A DNA stretch of 64,000 bases from Legionella fairfieldensis ATCC 49588 (GTDB lineage: Bacteria; Pseudomonadota; Gammaproteobacteria; Legionellales; Legionellaceae). The stretch spans positions 45,514 through 109,513 of the forward strand of contig NZ_JHYC01000009.1 in NCBI RefSeq assembly GCF_000621525.1, given 5' to 3'. Positions 54,657 to 63,944 of the stretch are shown in pieces; within the stretch, counting starts at the first letter, position 1, and each line of letters opens with the position of its first letter. The notes below the pieces were generated by a model. The model did not search any database, was not told where the DNA came from, and saw only the letters and a program-made list of their open reading frames with translations. Made by a program: the position numbers and the translations under genes.

Positions 54657-55094
54657 ATGTTAACTGTAGTACAACGAGTGAGTGAAGCATGGATTATTAT
54701 TAATGAGCAGATAACAGGAAAAATCGAGCGCGGTTTATTGATTTTTTGCGGTTTTGAAATGCAGGACACTGAAGCAACTCTGCAACGGATGTTGGAAAAA
54801 TGTTTAAATTATCGCATCTTTAATGATGAAAAAGGAAAAATGAATCATAGCCTGAAAGAGATGAAGGGAGGGCTTTTGCTTGTACCTCAATTTACTTTAA
54901 TGGCCGATACGCAGAAAGGCTTGCGCCCAAGCTTTAGTAAAGCGGCACCACCCGCACAGGGCCGACTGTTATTTGAGCAGTTGATCCACTTGGCCTGTGA
55001 AAAATATTCACCCGTTGCCAGCGGACAATTTGGCGCTGATATGCAAATCCATTTATGTAATGAGGGGCCTGTTACTTTTCTATTGCAATTTTAA
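54657..55094 (+). CDS. dtd: D-aminoacyl-tRNA deacylase
   Basis: Dtd removes D-amino acids (and glycine from tRNA-Ala) from mischarged tRNA. The 145-aa protein has the two family motifs: LVPQFTLMADTQKGLRPSF (SQFT-type, here PQFT) and SGQFGADMQIHLCNEGPVTF (G-x-x-P type, here EGPVTF). GGAG lies eight bases before the ATG. It is followed by mlaA. Ser is replaced by Pro in the SQFTL motif, a common tolerated variant position; otherwise the protein is ordinary. Confidence 0.94.
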   Translation: MLTVVQRVSEAWIIINEQITGKIERGLLIFCGFEMQDTEATLQRMLEKCLNYRIFNDEKGKMNHSLKEMKGGLLLVPQFTLMADTQKGLRPSFSKAAPPAQGRLLFEQLIHLACEKYSPVASGQFGADMQIHLCNEGPVTFLLQF

Positions 55095-55160
55095 ATCCCT
55101 GTTTTCAATACGAATAAAGTGGTGTAACATCAATTTTCATCCTCAAAAAATAGAACAATC

Positions 55161-56003
55161 ATGCGCTTAATTGTCACTTTGTCGACTTTGGTAAGCTCTT
55201 TAATACTGTCAGCCTGCATGCATAAAGGCAGCAATCCTGCTGATCCTTACGAACCCATTAACCGGGAAATTTATAAATTTAACATGGCTTTTGATGCAAC
55301 CATGTTAAAACCCACCGCACGGCTTTATAAAACAGTCATCCCGGCACCTGTTCGGATAGGCATCAACAATGCGTTTAATAATGTAGCCATGATCCCCACT
55401 GTGGCCAGTGATCTTCTACAGGGAGACTGGCGCTACGCCATTAAAGACAGTTGGCGTTTTTTCTTCAACTCAACATTTGGTATAGCCGGAATATTGGATG
55501 TCGCGGATCATGCGTTTAACCTGCCTCCTCATTATAATGACTTAGGTTTGACTTTTGCTAAATGGGGCGATAAAAAATCCCCCTATATTGTTATTCCATT
55601 CTTAGGCCCAAGTACGATCCGGGATGGCGTAGCGTTACCCTTTAACTACATGTTAATGCCTTACGCGTATATTACAAGCAGCGTTGCTTTATATTCGTTA
55701 ATGGGTTCAAGGTATGTCGATTTACGCGCTCAATTATTTGATACCGAACCTTTAATGGATGAAGCCTTTGATAAATACACTTTTATCCGAGACGCTTATT
55801 TGCAACATCGCAACTCTCTCATTAATGGGGAACAACCCAATACAGATACCTCTGGTTATGTGGATGAGGCGGATGCTGAAGTGGGGGGTGATTATATTGA
55901 TGACAAGCCCACGCCTTCTAACCAAAAACAACCTTCAATGAGTCTTACCGAAAATGCTGCACATCGCCCTGTATCAGCCAGAAATTCCACCCAACACCGG
56001 TAA
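55161..56003 (+). CDS. mlaA: MlaA (VacJ) outer-membrane lipoprotein
   Basis: MlaA is part of the Mla system that keeps phospholipids out of the outer leaflet. The 280-aa precursor has a lipobox (LILSACMH) and the family start DPYEPINREIYKFNMAFD. DLLQGDWRYAIKDSWRFFFN and FNSTFGIAGILDVA are typical. The C-terminal 50 residues are polar and low-complexity. The 3' end overlaps the trmL start by 50 bases in another frame, so the tail is constrained by trmL. Confidence 0.95.
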   Translation: MRLIVTLSTLVSSLILSACMHKGSNPADPYEPINREIYKFNMAFDATMLKPTARLYKTVIPAPVRIGINNAFNNVAMIPTVASDLLQGDWRYAIKDSWRFFFNSTFGIAGILDVADHAFNLPPHYNDLGLTFAKWGDKKSPYIVIPFLGPSTIRDGVALPFNYMLMPYAYITSSVALYSLMGSRYVDLRAQLFDTEPLMDEAFDKYTFIRDAYLQHRNSLINGEQPNTDTSGYVDEADAEVGGDYIDDKPTPSNQKQPSMSLTENAAHRPVSARNSTQHR

Positions 56004-56409
56004 TATTATTCGATTGTGCGCTAATAGTGGCGCACAATTGCATTTAATTCATCCCTTAGGCTTTACTCTGGATGATAAACGGATGCGGCGTGCCGGTCTT
56101 GACTATCATGAATGGGCCAACATAATTCACTATGAACACGAAGCAGACTTTTTAGACCAAAATGAGCACCGGCGGATTTTTGCCTGTTCCACGAAAGGGC
56201 AAACAAATTATCATGAGATAAGCTACCAAGAGGAGGATATGCTTTTGTTCGGGCCAGAAACTCGTGGCTTACCTTCCGAATTAAGAGACCGCTATACGAC
56301 TATCCGTATACCGATGTGTCCTGATAACCGTAGCCTTAACTTATCCAATTCCGTGGCTATTATTCTTTTTGAAGCCTGGCGGCAGCTTCATTTTAGAGGA
56401 TGTATTTAG
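55954..56409 (+). CDS. trmL: tRNA (cytidine/uridine-34-2'-O)-methyltransferase TrmL
   Basis: This SPOUT-class methyltransferase modifies the wobble base of tRNA-Leu isoacceptors. The 151-aa protein has the trefoil-knot segments ALYQPEIPPNTGNIIRLCAN, LLFGPETRGLPSELRD and IPMCPDNRSLNLSNSVAIIL. Its start lies 50 bases inside mlaA. Length and motifs are complete. It is convergent with the Fic-like gene, whose stop is 40 bases beyond. Confidence 0.95.
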   Translation: MLHIALYQPEIPPNTGNIIRLCANSGAQLHLIHPLGFTLDDKRMRRAGLDYHEWANIIHYEHEADFLDQNEHRRIFACSTKGQTNYHEISYQEEDMLLFGPETRGLPSELRDRYTTIRIPMCPDNRSLNLSNSVAIILFEAWRQLHFRGCI

Positions 56410-56448
56410 AGCATTGTCAAATGTCATTGCGTACGCAACTCTCTCATT

Positions 56449-58488
56449 TTACTTTGCAAGATTTTTTGTTGCTACTTCATTGGAAAGTAACTCGGATAAT
56501 TGCCCTAATAGGGGAGATATGTCAGGCGACGTATATGGCGTTATATCTATCGTAGAAAATTTAAGTTGCAGAGGTTTAATAATAGAATTTTTTTGTTCGA
56601 GAGTTAAGTCATCACGCTCTTTTATCAATTTAACTAATTGTTTTATAATTGAGACTGGACACTTATCAATAAATCCCGATTCAATAAATTGGTTAACCAC
56701 TAAAGGCGTTTGAAATTTAAAGAAATTTTCAGTAATTCTATGACTTTCTCCTATTATATCATAATCTTCTAAAAATAATTTTTTGAAAAAATTGTCCATA
56801 GACAACAATAATTTTGTTGATACATGTTCCTCTTTACAAAAAGGCAATATATTTGCTAATTTTTTATTAAATTTATTGATACCAGAAGAAGCATCAGATG
56901 ATAGTTGAGCAATTAAACAAGGATATAGCGCAGAGAATATTTTATAATTACAATTCATTAATATCAGAAAAATTATTTTTTCCTTAGGTACTATCCCTAG
57001 CTCATTTTCTTCCTCGGTTGGAAGTCTTTCAATTTCTTTATCTAATAAGATATAAAATTTATCTTCTTTAACAAGATAGTTAATCAGGCTAATCAATAAA
57101 TTGGAATTTGCATTATCCAATGCTAATTTAAACATTTTTTCAAAAAAATTATCATCTAATGCTTTGTCAAATAAGTTCAAAAACCAATCAAAATCAAATC
57201 CACTACAACTTGCAAGATACTGCGTGTCTTTTTCTGTTAATTTATCGGGGTTTTCGGTAACTATTTTCTTGGCATGTTCCAGGTTATTTTGCAAAATCGC
57301 CTTACTAAACTCCGATTCTTTTGACAATATATATCCATTTTCTTTCCTAAAAGCGACTAAAGAGCTGCCAGCCTGTGTGCAAACTTTAGAAAAAGCTAAC
57401 ATACCATTTTTAATTCTTGCTTTTAATTCATCTTTAGTGAAAGCATCCAAAGCACCATTTTCCAGAAAAGCAAGTTTTGAAAAACCATTTTTTTTTAAGA
57501 GTATATTTAATAAATGAAACGCACAGAGACGCCCATTGCCATCAGGCCAAACATGAAGATTTAATAAGCCTTTTATTAAAGTAATAATAGCATCCAGTTT
57601 CTCTTCATCATTTATTTTATTACTATCATTATAATTTTTCAGTAGTCTTTCTGCTTTCTCGCGAATTTGAAACGGATTAGCATTTAATAACTTGTAACCT
57701 ACACTCATGCGCAGTAAGGGCAAACATTCCATCATCTTGTTTGCTAGATCTTCATCAAAATCTGCAACAGCTTCTTTTTTAAAAATAAGCTCGAAAGTCT
57801 TCCTTCCTTGAGCAATAGTTTTAGTTCTGTCTATATTAGAATAAATGTTACAGAATTTTTTAATATTATCCCGCTCTAATTCAAATAATTGTTTTTGTAA
57901 TTTGTAATATTCGCTCGCCTCTTTAGCATCAATCACCAAACATTTTTGATCCTTATTATTAGCAAAATTATCACTACCAGAAGTTAAAAGAAATATGACA
58001 TTACCTTTTGTTTCATTATCCAACTCATCAATTAACTCATTATTTAAAGAGTCTATTCCATCAGGCGAAGCTTTGTCTTGTGCTCCGTAAATCATTTGAT
58101 TTATCGAGTCAGGAAATCCAAGTCGACTTTTTTGTTGCCTTACAGCGTTCCTGATTAGAGTACCTCTCTCTTCGTATTTTAAATTCAATATGGCTAATGA
58201 ATGAAGGTGATATAGCCATGTAAAATTGAGTTCATCTGGAATAGTATCTAAGCCCCATAAGAAAGCATCTATTTGAACAGGAAAATAATTCTCTTGGAAA
58301 AAATCCCGAATAGTTTGAATTTCTTTTCCATCACGCCCTATTTTACCTTTTCCAACCTCTGCAAGTAACTCATTTTCTGCAAAAAGCCTATCAAAATGAT
58401 TAAAATCAAAATTATCGAAAGGGTCTTTACTTGCTTTAAAAAAGCTATTCGAGTTATCCTCTTCTTTCCCTTTAGAAAAGCCCATCAT
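56449..58488 (-). CDS. Fic-like protein with altered catalytic motif (candidate effector)
   Basis: This 679-aa protein carries a Fic core motif at residues 312-323 (HVWPDGNGRLCA). The key His312, Asp316, Gly317, Asn318, Gly319 and Arg320 are present. The Phe normally at the third place is Trp, and the second Arg of HxFx(D/E)GNGRxxR is Ala323. Helical regions before and after it (about 190-345) fit the Fic fold. The C-terminal half (about 395-679) has ankyrin-like or other helical repeats (LASCSGFDFDWFLNLFDKAL). Fic effectors such as AnkX modify host GTPases with phosphocholine or AMP. The first ATG follows AGGTGG closely; the second ATG (58485) is equally likely. Confidence 0.78.
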   Translation of the reverse strand: MMGFSKGKEEDNSNSFFKASKDPFDNFDFNHFDRLFAENELLAEVGKGKIGRDGKEIQTIRDFFQENYFPVQIDAFLWGLDTIPDELNFTWLYHLHSLAILNLKYEERGTLIRNAVRQQKSRLGFPDSINQMIYGAQDKASPDGIDSLNNELIDELDNETKGNVIFLLTSGSDNFANNKDQKCLVIDAKEASEYYKLQKQLFELERDNIKKFCNIYSNIDRTKTIAQGRKTFELIFKKEAVADFDEDLANKMMECLPLLRMSVGYKLLNANPFQIREKAERLLKNYNDSNKINDEEKLDAIITLIKGLLNLHVWPDGNGRLCAFHLLNILLKKNGFSKLAFLENGALDAFTKDELKARIKNGMLAFSKVCTQAGSSLVAFRKENGYILSKESEFSKAILQNNLEHAKKIVTENPDKLTEKDTQYLASCSGFDFDWFLNLFDKALDDNFFEKMFKLALDNANSNLLISLINYLVKEDKFYILLDKEIERLPTEEENELGIVPKEKIIFLILMNCNYKIFSALYPCLIAQLSSDASSGINKFNKKLANILPFCKEEHVSTKLLLSMDNFFKKLFLEDYDIIGESHRITENFFKFQTPLVVNQFIESGFIDKCPVSIIKQLVKLIKERDDLTLEQKNSIIKPLQLKFSTIDITPYTSPDISPLLGQLSELLSNEVATKNLAK

Positions 58489-58596
58489 CTTTCCACCTAT
58501 ATCATTTATTACTTATAATATAGTTTATTATTTTTACTTACAAAAAATGAGGATAAAAAGCTGATAAATATCAGATACATTCAATAGCTGAATTAA

Positions 58597-59562
58597 TTAT
58601 TTTTTATCGTTAACAGTGTGAAACACCGCCTCTAGGCTACGCAAATAATCACCTGCAATATCCAAATTGGTTTCCGCTGTTATTTCCCGAATGCAGGTAG
58701 GACTGGTTACATTAATTTCCGTGAGAAAAGAACCAATCACATCAATCCCGACAAAATACAGCCCTTTTGCTCGGAGAGCAGGAGCAATCTGCTGACAAAG
58801 CCAGCGATCCCTGTCCGTGATGGGCACCACCTTACCCTGCGCTCCGGCCGCAAGATTTCCCCGTAACTCCCCTTTTGCCGGAATGCGCGCCAGCGCGTAA
58901 GGCACAGGTTCACCATTAATTAATAAAATACGCTTGTCCCCCGCTGTGGTAATCTCGGGGATATATTGTTGCGCCATGATACTAACCATCTGTCCCTGGG
59001 TTAATACTTCTAAAATTACCGATAAATTATGACCCTTTTCATCGACCTGAAACACGGAACTTCCACCCATTCCTTCAAGCGGTTTAAAAATAACATGCTT
59101 ATGCTCCTGCCAAAAAGCGCGTAATTTTTTTATATCGCGGCTTACCAGGGTGGCTGGACAACATTGGGGAAAGTTCAAGGTAAAGAACTTTTCATTTGCA
59201 TCACGCAGGCTTTGTGGTTTATTGGCTACCAATACCCCTTCACGTTCAGCAAGCTCCAAAGCATACGTGGTGTAAATATATTCTATGTCGAAAGGAGGAT
59301 CTTTACGCATTAAAATGATATCAAAAGCGCTTAATGGCTTCTCACCGAGCACTTTTGTCGTTGCCCAATGATCAGTGGTTTCATCACCTACCTTAATATC
59401 AGTAACCTGAGCATAAGCATGGCCTTGCCGGCAATACAAATCCTGCTGGGTAAAATAAACTGAAGACCATCCCATAGTCTGGGCTGCTTTTATCATTGCT
59501 ACGGTTGAATCTTTATAAGCTTTTATTTTATGCAAAGGGTCCATCAAAACGGCCAGTTTCAT
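58597..59562 (-). CDS. gshB: Glutathione synthetase
   Basis: GshB adds glycine to gamma-glutamylcysteine, using ATP. The 321-aa ATP-grasp enzyme has FDIILMRKDPPFDIEYIYTT, HVIFKPLEGMGGSSVFQVDE, the glycine-rich loop (PLEGMGG), and the C-terminal FVGIDVIGSFLTEINVTSPT. The start is set at the second of two adjacent ATGs (59562), six bases after GGAGG. A longer frame would run into gshA. It overlaps gshA, the previous step of the pathway, by one base, so the two are co-translated. Confidence 0.96.
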   Translation of the reverse strand: MKLAVLMDPLHKIKAYKDSTVAMIKAAQTMGWSSVYFTQQDLYCRQGHAYAQVTDIKVGDETTDHWATTKVLGEKPLSAFDIILMRKDPPFDIEYIYTTYALELAEREGVLVANKPQSLRDANEKFFTLNFPQCCPATLVSRDIKKLRAFWQEHKHVIFKPLEGMGGSSVFQVDEKGHNLSVILEVLTQGQMVSIMAQQYIPEITTAGDKRILLINGEPVPYALARIPAKGELRGNLAAGAQGKVVPITDRDRWLCQQIAPALRAKGLYFVGIDVIGSFLTEINVTSPTCIREITAETNLDIAGDYLRSLEAVFHTVNDKK

Positions 59563-60863
59563 CATTCGCCTCCAATGGCAGCAATTTCTTTGGCTGCAGC
59601 AAGTGCTGCCAAACGGGCTATTACACCATAGACATAAAAACGATTCGGGCACTCCATGATTGCTAAATCATTGCGAGGCATATTACAGGCTTCCGCAAAA
59701 GCAAGTGGTTCAAAATGCATACCCGGCGCATTAAGATTTTCATCCGCACCGCGCCCTTGATGAACGCGATAAAAACCGCCGACTACAAATTGCCCTATCA
59801 TATACACCACCGGTTCTGCCACAGAACCGTCTTGCATTGTCTCAAACGTGTACACACCTTCCTGAAGCATAACTCGCTCTACTTTACGCCCCCCCTTACT
59901 AGCCGCCATACGTGTACGCTGTTTACGGTTGAGTTGGCGCAATTCTTCTCCCTCATGTACCATCATGACACTCATGCCATACGTTCCATTATCTGCTTTA
60001 ATCACCACAAAAGGTCTGTCATGAATACCATAGGTAGCGTATTTATCTTTGATTATGGCTAACAATTCGTCAACCTGCACGGCTAAATTATCCAAACCTT
60101 CCTGCGCCATAAAGTCAATACCCTCCACGGCAGAGAAACAAGGGTTAATCAGCCACGGGTCCATCTGAATCAAATTGGAAAATTCACCAGCGACTTCATC
60201 AAAAAAATGAAAATGACTCGATTTAAGTCTGGAATTCCACCCCAGTTTGGCAGTCGGCTGGATAGGTTGTTCTATTCCTTGTAAAATCGCCGGCACACCG
60301 GACGATAAATCATTGTTCAATACTAAAAGACAGGGATCAAAATCCTCTAATCCAATCCTGTTGTCGCGCCGTTGTATAGGTTCGAGAAGCAACGTCACCT
60401 TTTCATCAGTTATGAATTCGGTGGGTTCCGTCACTTCGGGTAATAAACTTCCTATGCGTACGACAAAACCGGCTTTCATAAAAATATCACGCAGCACCGT
60501 TAAACTGCGCAAATAAAACGGGTTGCGTGTATGACTTTCAGGTAAAAGCAAAATTCGCTTACAATCTGGAACAACATCAACCATAACAGATTGCACAGCC
60601 TGCACACACAGAGGTAAAAAATCCGGATTAAGGTTATTAAATCCGGCCGGAAATAAATTAGTATCGACCGGAGCCAACTTAAAACCAGCGTGACGCAAAT
60701 CAACGGAGGAGGTAAGCGGGGGCGGTGTTTCCTGCCATTTTTGTCTGAACCAGGATTCAATCGTAGTGACCTGACTTAAAATAACTTTTTCAACATGGTG
60801 TAAAGGTCCACTATGGGCAGTAGTTAGATGGGGAACGGGAACATCTTTGGGGTGCATACTCAC
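59562..60863 (-). CDS. gshA: Glutamate-cysteine ligase (alternative GshA class)
   Basis: GshA makes gamma-glutamylcysteine, the first step of glutathione synthesis. The 433-aa protein belongs not to the E. coli type but to the class seen in Acidithiobacillus and other gammaproteobacteria. The relevant segments are FVVIKADNGTYGMSVMMVHE, YMIGQFVVGGFYRVHQGRGA and FEPLAFAEACNMP. It is followed by gshB on the minus strand with the stop overlapping the gshB start. The operon gives the cell its own glutathione, which also feeds the frm pathway. Confidence 0.93.
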   Translation of the reverse strand: MSMHPKDVPVPHLTTAHSGPLHHVEKVILSQVTTIESWFRQKWQETPPPLTSSVDLRHAGFKLAPVDTNLFPAGFNNLNPDFLPLCVQAVQSVMVDVVPDCKRILLLPESHTRNPFYLRSLTVLRDIFMKAGFVVRIGSLLPEVTEPTEFITDEKVTLLLEPIQRRDNRIGLEDFDPCLLVLNNDLSSGVPAILQGIEQPIQPTAKLGWNSRLKSSHFHFFDEVAGEFSNLIQMDPWLINPCFSAVEGIDFMAQEGLDNLAVQVDELLAIIKDKYATYGIHDRPFVVIKADNGTYGMSVMMVHEGEELRQLNRKQRTRMAASKGGRKVERVMLQEGVYTFETMQDGSVAEPVVYMIGQFVVGGFYRVHQGRGADENLNAPGMHFEPLAFAEACNMPRNDLAIMECPNRFYVYGVIARLAALAAAKEIAAIGGE

Positions 60864-61006
60864 TCCTGCAATAAATTTATCACGATGGTAACTCAGGTTT
60901 GGCAGGGAATGAAAGCCTGGTTTATAGCAAATAACGCCGAGGAAGGCTGCGTATTGGTCTGATTTTCTGTTATGATGACAACCCTATTCATGTCAGGATC
61001 CCTGCA

Positions 61007-61279
61007 ATGCTCGCTGATGTTGTTCAGTTATATCAAAATCAAATTCTCACCTTTCAGTATCTTTTGATAGTGATTAACGCCATTTTACATGTTCTTTTTG
61101 CTGGCGCTGTCGCACGGGATGCCGGTAATCTTTATCAATCCGGTCAACGAACCGCTTTAGTATCCGCCGCAGCCTGGGCTTTTGCTACCTTAATCGGCGG
61201 TGTAATTACAGCAGCCATCTATTGGTTCATTCATCATTCAACCCTGACAAGACCTCTTAATCAGAGAAATTCGTTATGA
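61007..61279 (+). CDS. Small membrane protein, operonic with rhodanese
   Basis: This 90-aa protein has two membrane segments ([20 protein letters not shown] and [20 protein letters not shown]) and a short basic tail. No named family is recognised. Its stop overlaps the next start (ATGA), so it is co-translated with a rhodanese. The arrangement, a tiny membrane protein before a single-domain sulfurtransferase, may indicate a membrane site for sulfur handling, but that is only a guess. Confidence 0.75.
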   Translation: MLADVVQLYQNQILTFQYLLIVINAILHVLFAGAVARDAGNLYQSGQRTALVSAAAWAFATLIGGVITAAIYWFIHHSTLTRPLNQRNSL

Positions 61280-61605
61280 GCCATTCGAAAATAACTATTA
61301 TTAATGTCCATGAGTTAAAAACACGTCTTGATACCCATCCACAACTCTGTTTAATTGACGTCAGAGAATTACATGAGTGGCAAATGCTGCACATTCCTGG
61401 CGCTTTGCATATCCCTAAAGATGAGCTGGTTCACCGTATCACAGCCCAGGTTCCTGAGCTTGATAAAGCCATTTATTTGTATTGTAAAGCAGGAGTCCGT
61501 TCGCTTTATGCAGCCAATTGCCTGATAGAAATGGGTTATAACACAATCTATTCGCTCGATGGGGGAATTACCGAATGGGCTAATAGTGGTTATTACATCG
61601 TATAA
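61276..61605 (+). CDS. Rhodanese-like single-domain sulfurtransferase
   Basis: This 109-aa protein is one rhodanese domain. The active-site loop is [15 protein letters not shown], with the catalytic Cys followed by a 6-residue loop fitting sulfurtransferases. The family start [20 protein letters not shown] is intact. It overlaps the small membrane protein upstream by four bases. The sulfur acceptor is unknown. Confidence 0.92.
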   Translation: MSHSKITIINVHELKTRLDTHPQLCLIDVRELHEWQMLHIPGALHIPKDELVHRITAQVPELDKAIYLYCKAGVRSLYAANCLIEMGYNTIYSLDGGITEWANSGYYIV

Positions 61606-61728
61606 AAAATTTAGTAATATAATCTTACGGTTATGTTGCTCTTAATTCCACCATGAAGATCAATTATTGACATCTTTTAATCATTTCCTTTAAACTTGCG
61701 CTGATTTTCACAGTAAAAGGAATATAAA

Positions 61729-63891
61729 ATGTATAGCGATGAAAGTTCTTCTTCTAAAGATAAAGGAAAAAAAGCGGTGCCAAATCAGGCAAGCAGCTCT
61801 AATCCGCCCTCGATTGAGCTGGATAATTTTAATGAATCCACTCAACCTCAGGCTGACATTCCCTTACCGCTACTAATTACTCCAAATGACGTGACTCAAA
61901 CAGTCAATTTTGGTGATGTGGCCAGCTCTTCTTCCTCAAGTAGCTCTTCTCAATCTCCAAATAGGGCCAATTCTAACGATGCGCCCGACTCCTTCCCTCT
62001 GTCAGAGTACAATTTCCCTATTGATTTTACCGAGGAACTCAGACCCTATAGCGAAGAGCTCCAACGATTAAAGGAATTAAAAAAACTTCCTACAGCTTCC
62101 GAGAGAACCTTAGCTGAACAGCTAGTCTTGTGGGCCATCCGGTCAAAGACAAATCAATTTAATCAGGTTATCCATTTTCTTCTCGCAGACCCCGTACGCT
62201 CTGATTATAAGCTGCACCACCAAAGGCAACAGCTCGAAAACAAAATAGCCCAAGGGGAAATTCAGCTTGATTTCAAGTTGATTAACTATCTTAAAAGTCA
62301 GGCCATCGCAACGGTGAAGATTGAATTACTTAACTTTTATGAACGCATAACACAACATCTTGAAAGTGATCAGTGTAATGATATCGCTGTATACCGCACC
62401 CTGTTTTTCACATTTACTCAAGAAAAGCGTGAAGGCTTGGAAGACATTTTCAAGCAACACCTTAAGCTACAAATGAAAGAATATTTTCTTCCTCATGAAT
62501 TACAAGAAACTATTTATAGAGAATTTATGACGAAAAGCCAGGCATTATTGCCCGAGTCTTACGAAACGGCCGATGAGAAAATACGTCAGATTTTTTGTCT
62601 GGATGCCCCTCCTCAGTCTCTTCATTTTGCAGAGTCCTTGCGAACCCTGGTTCCCCGATTAGAATCAGAATATAATCGCACCATGGATGCACTTCAAGAC
62701 TTTATCGACTACCGGGTTTACCTGGTTACCAGCGATAATCTGGAGTGGACAAACTATAAAAGGGAAGAAGAGGAATGGTTAAAACAGTCAGTAACCAGCA
62801 TCATGCAGAATGGGAAGCAAGGTATTCCCGCACGGTTTAGAAATGCAATAGACAACATCGAGCGTTTTAAGGGGCTGGTATCGGTTGATCTCGTAGAAGA
62901 GCATACGGGCAGCAATTTGGTTTTACTGGCTCTTCAATACGGTAACACCGCGCTTTATAACTCTCTGGACAACAATTTTAAGGCAAAAAAATACAACCCC
63001 AACAAAAAAGAGCTCACCGCGGCGTTTTATTATACATGTCAGCAAAAACAGGAGATTGCCAATTACGATCGTGAAGGTCAGGCACTTCGTGAACTGGAAC
63101 AAGACATTTTTCATTATATTGAAAAATGGTATGCTGAAGATAGTGAAGAGCAACGGTTGAAAAATTCAAAAAATTTTTTTGATATGATTCGTTATAAGAT
63201 TAATAATTTCTTTACTCAAGTAAACCGTCATAAATTGCGAGGACCTGAAGCGCAAAAATACATGGATCTTATTGCGCGTTATTCGACAGAAAAAATTCCT
63301 TCTAATTTTTTTAGCGAGTTAAGTGCGCTGATCGAGGAACATCAAGCAGGTTTTTTTGAAAATGGCAGTCGTTTGAAAAAAATAGGGAAAAAGTATCAAC
63401 AACAGATTGCAACCCGGGAAGAATTGGTTCTGTTACGAAACTCTCCTGAGGCGACAGTTAAAGAATTATTGGATACCCGTGAGAGACTTAAAAAAGCAAA
63501 TGAAGAAAACGCGGAATTGCTTAAAAACCAACAGGTTCTCATCAAACAACATTCTCAGGAAATCAGTGAAGCCCGGCAAAGAGAGGCAGTGCTGAAGGCC
63601 CAAGTAGAGGCTCAGAAAACCGAGATAGTTGAGATGAAAGAGAGGGAAAAGACTCAGGATGCCCGGATAGTTCAGATGGAAGAGAGAGAGAAGGCTCAGC
63701 AAACCGAGATAATTGAGATGAAAGAGAGAGAGAAGGTTCAGCAAACCGAGCTGGCTACTCAGAAAACCGAGCTGGATAGTCAGAAAAACAAGATAGATTT
63801 TCTGATAAAGATGATGGAAGAAATGAGGGAACAGGTGAAGGGAAAGGAAAAGGACGCTACCCCTTCCACGGGTCCCGGATTCTTTAGTTAA
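61729..63891 (+). CDS. Large coiled-coil protein with tandem repeats (candidate effector)
   Basis: This 720-aa protein has no recognised family. The N-terminus (about 1-85) is disordered and Ser-rich (VASSSSSSSSSQSPN). The middle (about 95-550) is helical and charged. A coiled coil begins near 570, and four 14-residue units (residues about 629-684) alternate the pattern Q-x-T-E-I-x-E-M-K-E-R-E-K. The C-terminus is basic then Pro/Gly-rich (TPSTGPGFFS). There is no signal peptide. AAAGGAAT precedes the ATG. Such architecture is common among Dot/Icm substrates that act on host membranes, but no enzymatic motif was found. Confidence 0.65.
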   Translation: MYSDESSSSKDKGKKAVPNQASSSNPPSIELDNFNESTQPQADIPLPLLITPNDVTQTVNFGDVASSSSSSSSSQSPNRANSNDAPDSFPLSEYNFPIDFTEELRPYSEELQRLKELKKLPTASERTLAEQLVLWAIRSKTNQFNQVIHFLLADPVRSDYKLHHQRQQLENKIAQGEIQLDFKLINYLKSQAIATVKIELLNFYERITQHLESDQCNDIAVYRTLFFTFTQEKREGLEDIFKQHLKLQMKEYFLPHELQETIYREFMTKSQALLPESYETADEKIRQIFCLDAPPQSLHFAESLRTLVPRLESEYNRTMDALQDFIDYRVYLVTSDNLEWTNYKREEEEWLKQSVTSIMQNGKQGIPARFRNAIDNIERFKGLVSVDLVEEHTGSNLVLLALQYGNTALYNSLDNNFKAKKYNPNKKELTAAFYYTCQQKQEIANYDREGQALRELEQDIFHYIEKWYAEDSEEQRLKNSKNFFDMIRYKINNFFTQVNRHKLRGPEAQKYMDLIARYSTEKIPSNFFSELSALIEEHQAGFFENGSRLKKIGKKYQQQIATREELVLLRNSPEATVKELLDTRERLKKANEENAELLKNQQVLIKQHSQEISEARQREAVLKAQVEAQKTEIVEMKEREKTQDARIVQMEEREKAQQTEIIEMKEREKVQQTELATQKTELDSQKNKIDFLIKMMEEMREQVKGKEKDATPSTGPGFFS
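63613..63780 (+). repeat. Four 42-nt tandem repeats in a coiled-coil gene
   Basis: Four in-frame units encode variants of QKTEIVEMKEREKT; the second and third are the closest in sequence, and the fourth is diverged. The 42-base period equals two heptads, so copy number can change without breaking the coiled coil. Confidence 0.8.
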
Positions 63892-63944
63892 CCCACGGAT
63901 GGTGTGATAGAAAGCAAGTGTGTTTGTCTACCGAGGTGAAACCA

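Noticed and set aside
63466..63744. 92-codon minus-strand frame opposite the coiled-coil repeats
   Set aside because: It mirrors the repetitive coding strand (Leu-Ser-Leu-Phe repeats) and has no ribosome site.
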